Positions 1 to 5,386 of a DNA stretch of 5,727 nucleotides are shown one piece after another (within the stretch, counting starts at the first letter, position 1; each line of letters starts with the position of its first letter). The notes below the pieces were generated by a model that was given only the letters and a program-made list of their open reading frames with translations, searched no databases and was not told the origin of the DNA. The translations under genes were made by a program, and so were the position numbers. Source of the DNA: an uncultured Eubacteriaceae bacterium (lineage in GTDB: Bacteria > Bacillota > Clostridia > Eubacteriales > Eubacteriaceae); NCBI GenBank assembly GCA_947630385.1, contig CANRHG010000125.1:1-5727 (forward strand), read 5' to 3'.

Positions 1-986
1 ACAACGTTGCCGTCGTCGGCGCTACCGGAATGGTGGGCCGAAAGATGTTAGAAGTTTTGGAAGAAACGGATTTCCCAGTAAAAGAGCTACGTCCTCTGGC
101 TTCCGAGCGCTCGAAAGGAAATAGCCTTGTCTTTAAAGGCGAAGAAATCCCAGTTCAGGTCCTAGATAAAAACTCCTTCGACGGGATCGACATCGCCCTG
201 TTTTCGGCCGGAGCCGGGGTCAGCAAAAAGTTTGCGCCCATCGCGGCCAAAGCCGGGGCCGTCGTCATCGACAACAGCTCTGCCTGGCGGATGGATCCCG
301 ACATCCCGCTCGTCGTCCCGGAAGTAAACCCGGAAGACCTTAAAGAGCACAACAACATCATCGCCAATCCCAACTGCTCGACGATTCAGGCCGTCGTGGC
401 CTTAAAACCGATCTACGACAACTACGGGATCAAACGCCTGATCTACTCGACCTACCAGGCCGTCTCGGGCTCGGGCGTAAAAGGTTACGAGGATCTGATA
501 AACGGCGACCAGGGCGGGGAAAACGAATTCTACCCACACCAGATCTCACACAACTGTCTTCCCCACATCGATTCGTTTTTAGAAGACGGTTATACGAAAG
601 AAGAGATGAAAATGGTCAACGAAACCCGCAAGATCCTTCACGACGACGATATCGGCGTGACCGCTACGACCGTTCGTGTGCCGGTCTTTTACGGCCACAG
701 CGAATCGATCAACGTCGAAACCGAAAAACCGTTCGAGATCGAAACCATCAAAGAGATCTATGAGAGCGCCCCGGGTGTCGTCCTGCGAGACGACCCCGAA
801 AATAACGTCTATCCCCTGGCTACGGAAGCCGAAGGGACCAACGACACCTACGTCGGGCGCATCCGGCGCGACTATAGCGTGGACAACGGACTAAACTTAT
901 GGTGCGTGGCCGATAATATCCGCAAAGGCGCGGCCAGTAACGCCGTCCAGATCGCCCAAAAACTGGTTGAAATGAATTTAATCTAA
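1..986 (+). CDS. asd: Aspartate-semialdehyde dehydrogenase (5' end off window)
   Basis: This enzyme reduces aspartyl-4-phosphate to L-aspartate 4-semialdehyde with NADPH in the cytoplasm, the branch-point step for lysine/DAP, threonine and methionine. The frame is already open at position 3 and reads NVAVVGATGMVG, the N-terminal Rossmann dinucleotide loop (GxxGxxG). The gene therefore starts just upstream, and ATG 30 is an internal Met rather than the start. About 327 residues are present against a usual 330-350, so only a few are missing. Visible motifs are the catalytic cysteine in NPNCSTIQ (about 359-382), the YQAVSGSG segment (about 453-476), the catalytic-histidine motif GHSESINV (about 694-717) and the C-terminal GAASNAVQIAQKL. 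It is the first gene seen of the dap operon and is followed 13 bases later by dapA. Its promoter and any lysine riboswitch would lie off the left edge. Identification is secure from the motifs and the context. Confidence 0.97.
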   Translation, partial: NVAVVGATGMVGRKMLEVLEETDFPVKELRPLASERSKGNSLVFKGEEIPVQVLDKNSFDGIDIALFSAGAGVSKKFAPIAAKAGAVVIDNSSAWRMDPDIPLVVPEVNPEDLKEHNNIIANPNCSTIQAVVALKPIYDNYGIKRLIYSTYQAVSGSGVKGYEDLINGDQGGENEFYPHQISHNCLPHIDSFLEDGYTKEEMKMVNETRKILHDDDIGVTATTVRVPVFYGHSESINVETEKPFEIETIKEIYESAPGVVLRDDPENNVYPLATEAEGTNDTYVGRIRRDYSVDNGLNLWCVADNIRKGAASNAVQIAQKLVEMNLI

Positions 987-999
987 ATAGGAGATAAAA

Positions 1000-1893
1000 A
1001 TGAAGAACCCCGTATTCACCGGAAGCTGTGTGGCTTTGATCACCCCTTTTAAAGACGGAAAGATCGACTGGGACCGTTTTTACGAACTCATCGATTTTCA
1101 TATTGAAAACGGAACCGATGCCATCTTAGTGGCCGGTACCACCGGCGAAAGCTCGACCCTGAGCGACCAGGAACACCTGGATATACTGACCAACGCCGGA
1201 AAATACATCAACGGACGTATCCCCTACATCGCGGGTACGGGCTCCAACGACACGGCCTATTCGATCATGTTGACCGAACACGCCGAAAAAAGCGGAGCCG
1301 ACGCCGCACTGGTGATCAATCCGTACTATAACAAGACCACCCAACAAGGTATCGTCGAACACATCAAAGCCATTGCCGACGCGACGAGTCTTCCGATCAT
1401 CATCTATAACGTTCCTTCCCGTACCGGAGCTAACATCCTACCGGATACGATCTTAAAACTGGCCGAAGTCGACAACGTCGTCGCGGTCAAAGAGGCAAGC
1501 GGCGATATCAGCCAGATCAGCGAGATCGTAAGACGCGCCCCGGAAGACTTCACGGTCTACAGCGGCAACGACGATCAAAACCTGGCCATCATGGCCGTCG
1601 GAGGAAAAGGGGCGATCTCGGTCACGGCCAACATCGTTCCAAAAGAAGTCCACGAAGTGACCGAAGCGGCCTTAAACGATGACTTTGTAAAAGCGCGCGA
1701 GCTGCAGTTTGAGCTCGATCCCTTAAATAAGGCGCTGTTTTATGAAACCAACCCGATCCCGATCAAAAAAGCGATGCAGCTTATGGGGATCGATACCGGA
1801 CAGATGCGCCTGCCACTGATTGAAATGAGCCCGGAAAATACCGAGCGACTCAAGGCCATCTTAGTCGATATGGGGCTTGTGAAGGAGAAATAA
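1000..1893 (+). CDS. dapA: 4-hydroxy-tetrahydrodipicolinate synthase
   Basis: DapA condenses pyruvate with aspartate semialdehyde to give 4-hydroxy-tetrahydrodipicolinate, the first committed step toward DAP and lysine. The 297-residue length is normal for the class I aldolase (TIM barrel) family. Visible motifs are GTTGE at residues 46-50 (T47 and T48 match E. coli T44/T45), NPYYNK with Y110 (E. coli Y107), YNVPSRTG with Y136 and R141 (Y133/R138), and the Schiff-base lysine K164 in AVKEASG (K161). All catalytic residues are present. The ATG is preceded by AGGAG (989-993) at 6-base spacing. The gene lies 13 bases after asd, and its stop codon directly abuts the dapB start, so it is clearly within an operon. 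Feedback inhibition by lysine is common but not universal in this family and cannot be judged by eye here. Confidence 0.98.
   Translation: MKNPVFTGSCVALITPFKDGKIDWDRFYELIDFHIENGTDAILVAGTTGESSTLSDQEHLDILTNAGKYINGRIPYIAGTGSNDTAYSIMLTEHAEKSGADAALVINPYYNKTTQQGIVEHIKAIADATSLPIIIYNVPSRTGANILPDTILKLAEVDNVVAVKEASGDISQISEIVRRAPEDFTVYSGNDDQNLAIMAVGGKGAISVTANIVPKEVHEVTEAALNDDFVKARELQFELDPLNKALFYETNPIPIKKAMQLMGIDTGQMRLPLIEMSPENTERLKAILVDMGLVKEK
1882..1887 (+). promoter_or_regulatory. Ribosome binding site fixing the TTG start of dapB
   Basis: AAGGAG sits 6 bases before TTG 1894, inside the last codons of dapA. No ATG occurs near the N-terminal beta strand and GASGAMG loop, so this site supports UUG initiation immediately after the dapA stop codon and makes translational coupling likely. 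Confidence 0.8.
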
Positions 1894-2634
1894 TTGAAGA
1901 TCATCCTAAGCGGAGCCAGCGGGGCGATGGGACAAACCGTCGCGCAGGTGAGCGACGACATCCTTTTTGGGATCGACAAGATCCCTTCGGAAAGTAATTT
2001 CCCCATCTATACGGACGTTGAGACGATTCCGAAAGAAGAGACCGATAAAGCCGACGTCATCGTAGACTTTTCAAACGTGGGCTTTCTCCCGGATATCCTG
2101 GATTTTGCGGTGAAAAATAAAAAGCCCATCGTCATCGCTACGACCGGTCTTGGCGAAGAAGAAAATAAAAAAATCGAAGAAGCCGCGCAGGTTATCCCGG
2201 TACTCGTCTCTTCAAACATGTCTTTAGGAATCAACACACTTCTAAAATTCCTAAAGCCGATTTCAAACGCGCTGGGAGACGGTTACGATATCGAGATCAT
2301 CGAAAAGCACCATAACCGTAAAAAAGACGCCCCGAGTGGAACGGCTTTGAGTCTGGCCGAAAGCCTTCTTGAAGGCAACCGTTATATTGAGATCGGCCGA
2401 AATCCCTCGAGCGGGGTGCGAAAAAAAGAAGAAATCGGCATACAATCCCTCAGAGGCGGGACCATTCCCGGTGAACATTCGGTGATTTTTGCTGGAGACG
2501 ACGAGATCGTCGAGATCAAACATACGGCGCTTTCCCGAAAAATCTTCGCCAACGGCGCCATAGAAGCCGCTAAGTTTTTATCGCATCAAGAACCCGGTCT
2601 TTACGAATATGCGGAGGTCTTAGAAGATGAATGA
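1894..2634 (+). CDS. dapB: 4-hydroxy-tetrahydrodipicolinate reductase
   Basis: DapB reduces the DapA product to tetrahydrodipicolinate with NAD(P)H in the cytoplasm. The 246-residue protein has the N-terminal nucleotide-binding loop GASGAMG (7-13), VDFS (57-60), ATTGL (82-86) and the family signature EKHHNRKKDAPSGTA (137-151). In the signature, H139 and K143 match E. coli H159 and K163. The GGTIPGEH motif (188-195) contributes to substrate binding and tetramer contacts. It is somewhat shorter than the 265-273 residues of well-studied enzymes, with the N-terminal cofactor domain trimmed. An acidic residue after the second strand (GIDK, D28) would be compatible with NADH use, which is inference. 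The start is TTG directly after the dapA TAA, with AAGGAG upstream. The 3' end overlaps dapH by 8 bases. Confidence 0.97.
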   Translation: MKIILSGASGAMGQTVAQVSDDILFGIDKIPSESNFPIYTDVETIPKEETDKADVIVDFSNVGFLPDILDFAVKNKKPIVIATTGLGEEENKKIEEAAQVIPVLVSSNMSLGINTLLKFLKPISNALGDGYDIEIIEKHHNRKKDAPSGTALSLAESLLEGNRYIEIGRNPSSGVRKKEEIGIQSLRGGTIPGEHSVIFAGDDEIVEIKHTALSRKIFANGAIEAAKFLSHQEPGLYEYAEVLEDE

Positions 2635-3358
2635 TATTTTAAACGATCCGTATGCCCTAGCCAAATACATAGGAGAGGCCGAAAAAAAGACGCCCGTAAA
2701 AGCTTACGTTCGCGGTTATCTAAAAACGCAGGATCTGGCGGGGCTTGATTATTACGGAAATCCGGAAAACTGCATCATTCTCGCCGAACAAAAAGACCTT
2801 GAAGATTTTTTAAATACGAATAAAGATAAGCTGCGTTCGGTTCATCTGGAACTGGACCGTAAAAACTCCGCGATCGATCTACTGGATTTAAGTAATATCG
2901 AAGCGCGTATTGAACCGGGCGCGCTCATCCGTGAAAAAGTTGACATCGGAAAAAACGCTGTCATCATGATGGGAGCCGTTTTAAACATCGGTTCGGTCAT
3001 CGGTGAAGGTACGATGATCGACATGAACGCCGTCGTCGGCGGAAGAGCCCAGGTGGGAAAAAACTGCCACATCGGGGCCGGAACCGTCCTTGCCGGTGTT
3101 ATCGAACCCCCTTCAGCCGAACCCGTCGTGATCGAAGACGACGTGGTCATCGGTGCCAACGCGGTCATCCTCGAAGGCGTTCGCGTCGGTGAAGGCTCGG
3201 TCGTAGCAGCCGGTTCGGTCGTGACCGAGGACGTCCCGGCCGGAAGCGTCGTAGCCGGCGTTCCGGCTAAAGTAGTCAAACAAAAGGACGAAAAGACCGA
3301 CGCAAAAACCGAATTGCAATCGGTCCTACGAAATTTAGATGAAAGCAGTTCTCTTTGA
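2627..3358 (+). CDS. dapH: Tetrahydrodipicolinate N-acetyltransferase
   Basis: DapH transfers acetyl from acetyl-CoA to tetrahydrodipicolinate, opening the acetylase branch of DAP synthesis typical of Bacillota. The 243-residue length fits the family (about 236). Residues 1-85 form the small N-terminal DapH domain (KTPVKAYVRGYL, then a polar helical region). Residues about 90-215 are a left-handed beta helix of hexapeptide repeats, with the hallmark stretches IEPGALIRE, VIMMGAVLNIGS, IDMNAVVGGRA and IGAGTVLAGVIEPPSAEPV. The tail (KQKDEKTDAKTELQSVLRNLD) is usual for the family, and about five extra residues (ESSSL) are encoded in the overlap with the next gene. GGAGG (2613-2617) precedes the ATG by 9 bases. 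It overlaps dapB by 8 and the HAD gene by 20 bases. Succinyltransferase DapD is less likely because of the N-terminal domain and the signature. Confidence 0.95.
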   Translation: MNDILNDPYALAKYIGEAEKKTPVKAYVRGYLKTQDLAGLDYYGNPENCIILAEQKDLEDFLNTNKDKLRSVHLELDRKNSAIDLLDLSNIEARIEPGALIREKVDIGKNAVIMMGAVLNIGSVIGEGTMIDMNAVVGGRAQVGKNCHIGAGTVLAGVIEPPSAEPVVIEDDVVIGANAVILEGVRVGEGSVVAAGSVVTEDVPAGSVVAGVPAKVVKQKDEKTDAKTELQSVLRNLDESSSL

Positions 3359-3995
3359 TTTTGACGGCGTGATCGTCGATACGGAGCCACTGTATTACAA
3401 AATGCTCGACGGGATCTATGAAGATTTGGGGATCGAAGTCGACGATGAGACGGGTGTACAGTCCCTCGGGTGTAACTCAAAGGAGTGGTGGGACTTTATT
3501 ATTAAAAAGTACGATCTAAAGGCGGATCTTAAAGAACTGACGAAACGTGAGACCCAAGGGATCGATGACGTTCTAAAAGATGAAACGGTCGTCGAACGGA
3601 TCTTTCCGGATCTTGAGACCTTTTTAATCAAATTAAGAGAAAACGGGATCCGCTGCGCGATCGCCAGCGCCAACAAACCCGAACTCATCAAAAACATTCT
3701 AAAAAACGCCGGACTCGACGGGTATTTCGAAACGGTCGTTTCTACCGACGAAGCCGGTCGTGGAAAGCCGGCTCCGGACGTTTTTTTATACGCCGCCGAA
3801 AAATTAGGAGTAGATTCAAAAGATACCCTCGTGATCGAAGATTCGGCGCGAGGACTCGAAGGAGCCAAACGGGCCGGAATGACCAGCCTCGCGTTTTTAT
3901 CGGCACCGGTACCCGTCGACTTGACCTACGCGGATCTCAGTTATTCTAATTACGACGAAATCATAAAAAATCTCGATTCTTTAACGAAACTTTAA
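3339..3995 (+). CDS. HAD-superfamily hydrolase, beta-phosphoglucomutase-like
   Basis: This is a cytoplasmic haloacid-dehalogenase-superfamily protein of 218 residues, the usual length for the subclass I phosphatase/beta-phosphoglucomutase group. Motif I is DFDGVIVDTE (D7 nucleophile, D9 acid/base), followed by a helical cap domain (about 15-85). Motif II is the serine of AIASANK (S110), motif III the lysine of GKPAPD (K143), and motif IV is IEDS (E167/D168) before the ARGLEGAKRAGM helix. All catalytic residues are intact, so it should be an active phosphotransferase or phosphatase; the substrate cannot be read from sequence. Its first 20 bases overlap the end of dapH and no good Shine-Dalgarno is visible, so translation probably depends on coupling. 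The operon position suggests a role tied to amino-acid or cell-wall precursor metabolism, or simple hitch-hiking. No DAP-pathway step is known to need it. Confidence 0.9.
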   Translation: MKAVLFDFDGVIVDTEPLYYKMLDGIYEDLGIEVDDETGVQSLGCNSKEWWDFIIKKYDLKADLKELTKRETQGIDDVLKDETVVERIFPDLETFLIKLRENGIRCAIASANKPELIKNILKNAGLDGYFETVVSTDEAGRGKPAPDVFLYAAEKLGVDSKDTLVIEDSARGLEGAKRAGMTSLAFLSAPVPVDLTYADLSYSNYDEIIKNLDSLTKL

Positions 3996-4025
3996 CTACT
4001 TTTGATATGCTTAATTACGAGAATC

Positions 4026-4029
4026 GAGG
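4026..4029 (+). promoter_or_regulatory. Ribosome binding site supporting ATG 4035
   Basis: GAGG, in the context CGAGGA, lies 5 bases before ATG 4035. The alternative upstream TTG at 4002 has no purine-rich sequence before it and would add a hydrophobic peptide (MICLITRIEEK) that reads like untranslated leader. This site therefore decides the start. Confidence 0.65.
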
Positions 4030-4034
4030 AAAAA

Positions 4035-4853
4035 ATGAGAGAAAATCTTTCTGCGCCAGGTACGGTCGGGGAATGGCTGCAAATAACAAAAAAAGCCTTG
4101 ACCAATCTTGGCTATCATAATATAGAACGAGATCCGAAGTTCGCCCGGCTTTCGGCCCGCTACGGCTATGACGATTACATTGTCGTAAACTTGCGGAGAA
4201 AAGGAGACGATAAAACGTTACTCGAATTTGACGTGTCCCGTAAAAACATGATCCAACAGTTCAAAACGGCATCTGCCCAGGTTATACGGCAGATGCAACG
4301 GGACTACAACTCTCAAAAAGAGAGGGAAGAATTTGGGGATAACTACGTCTCCAACGTCGAAGAATATCCGAAAGAACCGCTTGATACGAGCGACTATACG
4401 GCGCCCGCTTACGTAGGTGAAGAGGGGGATTACATCGAACGAACCCGTTACCTACCCGATGAGACGCTTACATTAAAAGAATACCACGAGGGGATCGACC
4501 AGTACGAAAAGGAGAGGTTTAAACACAAATTTGAGCGTATTTTTAACCGACTTTGGTTGATTTGGCTGATGTTGTTTCTTCTTCCTCCTTTTGGGATCTT
4601 CCTCATTTGGTATTTTCACCGAATGAAGTTATTCTCGCGCTTATTTGTGTCGGTCGTCTTTTTTCTATATTTCGTCTTAATTTGGATCGGATTTTTGGGA
4701 ATTGATACCGGATTTAATCGGGAGTCAATACAACAGTTTTATAACAATCAACAATATCGCATCACCCGGTTTTTTAATCAAAACGACTCTACGACCGAGC
4801 CGATCTTACCGGACGAAAACGCGATGCCGTTTGATTTGGACCGAACAGAGTAG
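4035..4853 (+). CDS. Predicted membrane protein of unknown function
   Basis: I do not recognise this protein. From ATG 4035 it has 272 residues. Residues 1-92 look like a small soluble alpha/beta domain (WLQITKKALTNLGY, then alternating strand-like segments DDYIVVNLRRK and TLLEFDVSRK). Residues about 93-165 are acidic, tyrosine- and proline-rich and probably flexible. Two hydrophobic segments follow, about 173-194 and 202-223, joined by a short basic loop (HRMKLFSR). The first contains LLPPFGIFLIWYF, a Pro-Pro/Gly-broken helix resembling a motif common in small Bacillota membrane proteins. The last 45 residues are polar and Asn/Gln-rich. There is no signal peptide. It lies 39 bases after the HAD gene with no terminator between and ends 4 bases before a strong terminator, so it is probably the last gene of the dap transcript. 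The lower GC content suggests a lineage-specific gene. Confidence 0.8.
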   Translation: MRENLSAPGTVGEWLQITKKALTNLGYHNIERDPKFARLSARYGYDDYIVVNLRRKGDDKTLLEFDVSRKNMIQQFKTASAQVIRQMQRDYNSQKEREEFGDNYVSNVEEYPKEPLDTSDYTAPAYVGEEGDYIERTRYLPDETLTLKEYHEGIDQYEKERFKHKFERIFNRLWLIWLMLFLLPPFGIFLIWYFHRMKLFSRLFVSVVFFLYFVLIWIGFLGIDTGFNRESIQQFYNNQQYRITRFFNQNDSTTEPILPDENAMPFDLDRTE

Positions 4854-4857
4854 TTGT

Positions 4858-4885
4858 GCCGGCTTACGCCGGCCTTTTTATTTTT
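4858..4885 (+). terminator. Rho-independent terminator of the dap operon
   Basis: A perfect 6-bp stem GCCGGC (4858-4863) / GCCGGC (4868-4873) with loop TTAC is followed by C and then TTTTTATTTTT (4875-4885). It begins 4 bases after the stop codon at 4851-4853, so it ends the transcript of the membrane-protein gene and most likely of the whole asd-dap unit. Confidence 0.93.
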
Positions 4886-4893
4886 AGCACATG

Positions 4894-4921
4894 TTGGACC
4901 GTTTTTAGGGAACCGTAAAAT
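4894..4921 (+). promoter_or_regulatory. Candidate sigma-A promoter for the MazG-like gene
   Basis: TTGGAC (4894-4899), a 16-base spacer and TAAAAT (4916-4921) resemble a vegetative promoter. The -10 matches the consensus at 5 of 6 positions and the -35 at only about half. It lies just after the upstream terminator and would give a leader of about 40 bases. TATATT at 4936-4941 is an alternative -10, but it has no convincing -35. Confidence 0.4.
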
Positions 4922-4967
4922 TTTTGGGTATTACTTATATTAATGAATTCGGAGGGCGAAGTTTTAG

Positions 4968-5300
4968 ATGAAACATACCTATAATAAATTGGTCCGAGAT
5001 CGTGTTCCCGAAATCTTCGAAAGCAACGGATGTAAAGTAGAATATAAAGCGTTGTCCGATGCGCAGGTCCTCTTAGCCTTACAGGAAAAACTTTTGGAAA
5101 AGGCCGAAAATTTTGCTAAAAGACCCTCAGAAGATGAGATTAGCGATATCTTTGAACTCATGGATGCAATTATCGATAAATTTAACTATGAACAAATGCA
5201 CATCGATTACTTGAAACTTAAGAACCGTGAGGCCAAAGGCGGATATACAAAAAACTTATTTTTAATCTCAGTTGATGACGAACGTGTGGGTAGTGAATGA
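4968..5300 (+). CDS. MazG-like nucleoside triphosphate pyrophosphohydrolase homologue
   Basis: This is a small all-alpha protein of 110 residues, related to the phosphoribosyl-ATP pyrophosphohydrolase/MazG-like family that hydrolyses NTPs to NMP and PPi, often as house-cleaning. The N-terminal family signature YNKLVRDRVPEIFESNG is clear, as are the C-terminal landmarks REAKGGYTKNLFLISV (family form: REERGGFEKRIFL-EV). The second metal motif, EISD (ExxD, about 57-60), is intact. The first motif, normally EExxE, reads KLLEKAENF (about 42-50), so by alignment two of its three acidic ligands are Lys and Asn. Activity may therefore be altered or lost. GGAGG (4951-4955) precedes ATG 4968 by 12 bases. 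The gene stands alone between two terminators with its own candidate promoter. Family membership is firm; catalytic competence is uncertain. Confidence 0.85.
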   Translation: MKHTYNKLVRDRVPEIFESNGCKVEYKALSDAQVLLALQEKLLEKAENFAKRPSEDEISDIFELMDAIIDKFNYEQMHIDYLKLKNREAKGGYTKNLFLISVDDERVGSE

Positions 5301-5322
5301 TTTCACAACCCACACCTTTTTT
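5284..5322 (+). terminator. Terminator overlapping the 3' end of the MazG-like gene
   Basis: An 8-bp stem GTGTGGGT (5284-5291) / ACCCACAC (5308-5315) continues, past one A-A mismatch, into a 5-bp stem GTGAA (5293-5297) / TTCAC (5302-5306) with apical loop TGAT. One C and then six T residues (5317-5322) follow. The hairpin begins within the last five codons, and the TGA stop codon (5298-5300) lies in the apical loop. Confidence 0.9.
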
Positions 5323-5331
5323 AGTTATAAT
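5302..5331 (+). promoter_or_regulatory. Candidate promoter antisense to the repeat-protein gene
   Basis: TTCACA (5302-5307, 5 of 6 consensus positions), an 18-base spacer and a perfect TATAAT (5326-5331) form a good sigma-A-like match. The -35 element lies inside the 3' arm of the preceding terminator. Transcription would start near 5338-5340 and run into the 3' end of the convergent gene. No plus-strand ORF of any length follows (ATG 5336 reaches a stop after three codons), so a chance match in AT-rich DNA remains possible. Confidence 0.35.
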
Positions 5332-5337
5332 TAAAAT

Positions 5338-5366
5338 GGCTTTCTAAGAATCGCTCTCAAAGCGCC
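5338..5366 (-). terminator. Possible weak terminator of the repeat-protein gene
   Basis: Read on the minus strand about 20 bases after the stop codon, GGCGCTTT can pair with AAAGCC with a 2-base bulge, and ATTTTAATT follows. An alternative small hairpin, CGCT/AGCG, lies inside it. The stem is imperfect and the U-tract interrupted, so this is only a candidate. Confidence 0.25.
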
Positions 5367-5386
5367 GAATTTTATTAAATTAGTTT

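Noticed and set aside
2842..3480. Long minus-strand ORF (212 codons) across dapH and the start of the HAD gene
   Set aside because: It is a shadow of the biased codon use in dapH. Its product is a Ser/Thr/Pro/Arg-rich string without motifs, while the plus-strand frames carry clear family signatures.
3416..3868. Minus-strand ORF of 150 codons inside the HAD gene
   Set aside because: It lies opposite an intact HAD gene with all four motifs, with no ribosome binding site or recognisable domain.
3981..4011. Promoter between the HAD gene and the membrane-protein gene (TTAACG ... TATGCT)
   Set aside because: The hexamers are poor and the spacing is 19-20 bases. With no terminator upstream, read-through from the operon is the simpler explanation.
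4002..4034. TTG start at 4002 for the membrane protein
   Set aside because: There is no Shine-Dalgarno before 4002, whereas GAGG is well placed before ATG 4035. The added residues look like leader sequence.
4702..4887. Plus-strand 61-codon ORF overlapping the membrane-protein 3' end and the terminator
   Set aside because: It is out of frame with the longer gene, has no ribosome binding site, and its 3' end runs through the terminator hairpin and ends in the U-tract.
4898..4924. Direct repeat ACCGT and palindrome AAAATTTT before the MazG-like gene, as an operator
   Set aside because: Both are too short to separate from chance in AT-rich DNA.
4943..4984. Upstream ORF of 13 codons overlapping the start of the MazG-like gene
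   Set aside because: No ribosome binding site precedes ATG 4943, and the GGAGG inside it serves ATG 4968. It could occur by chance.
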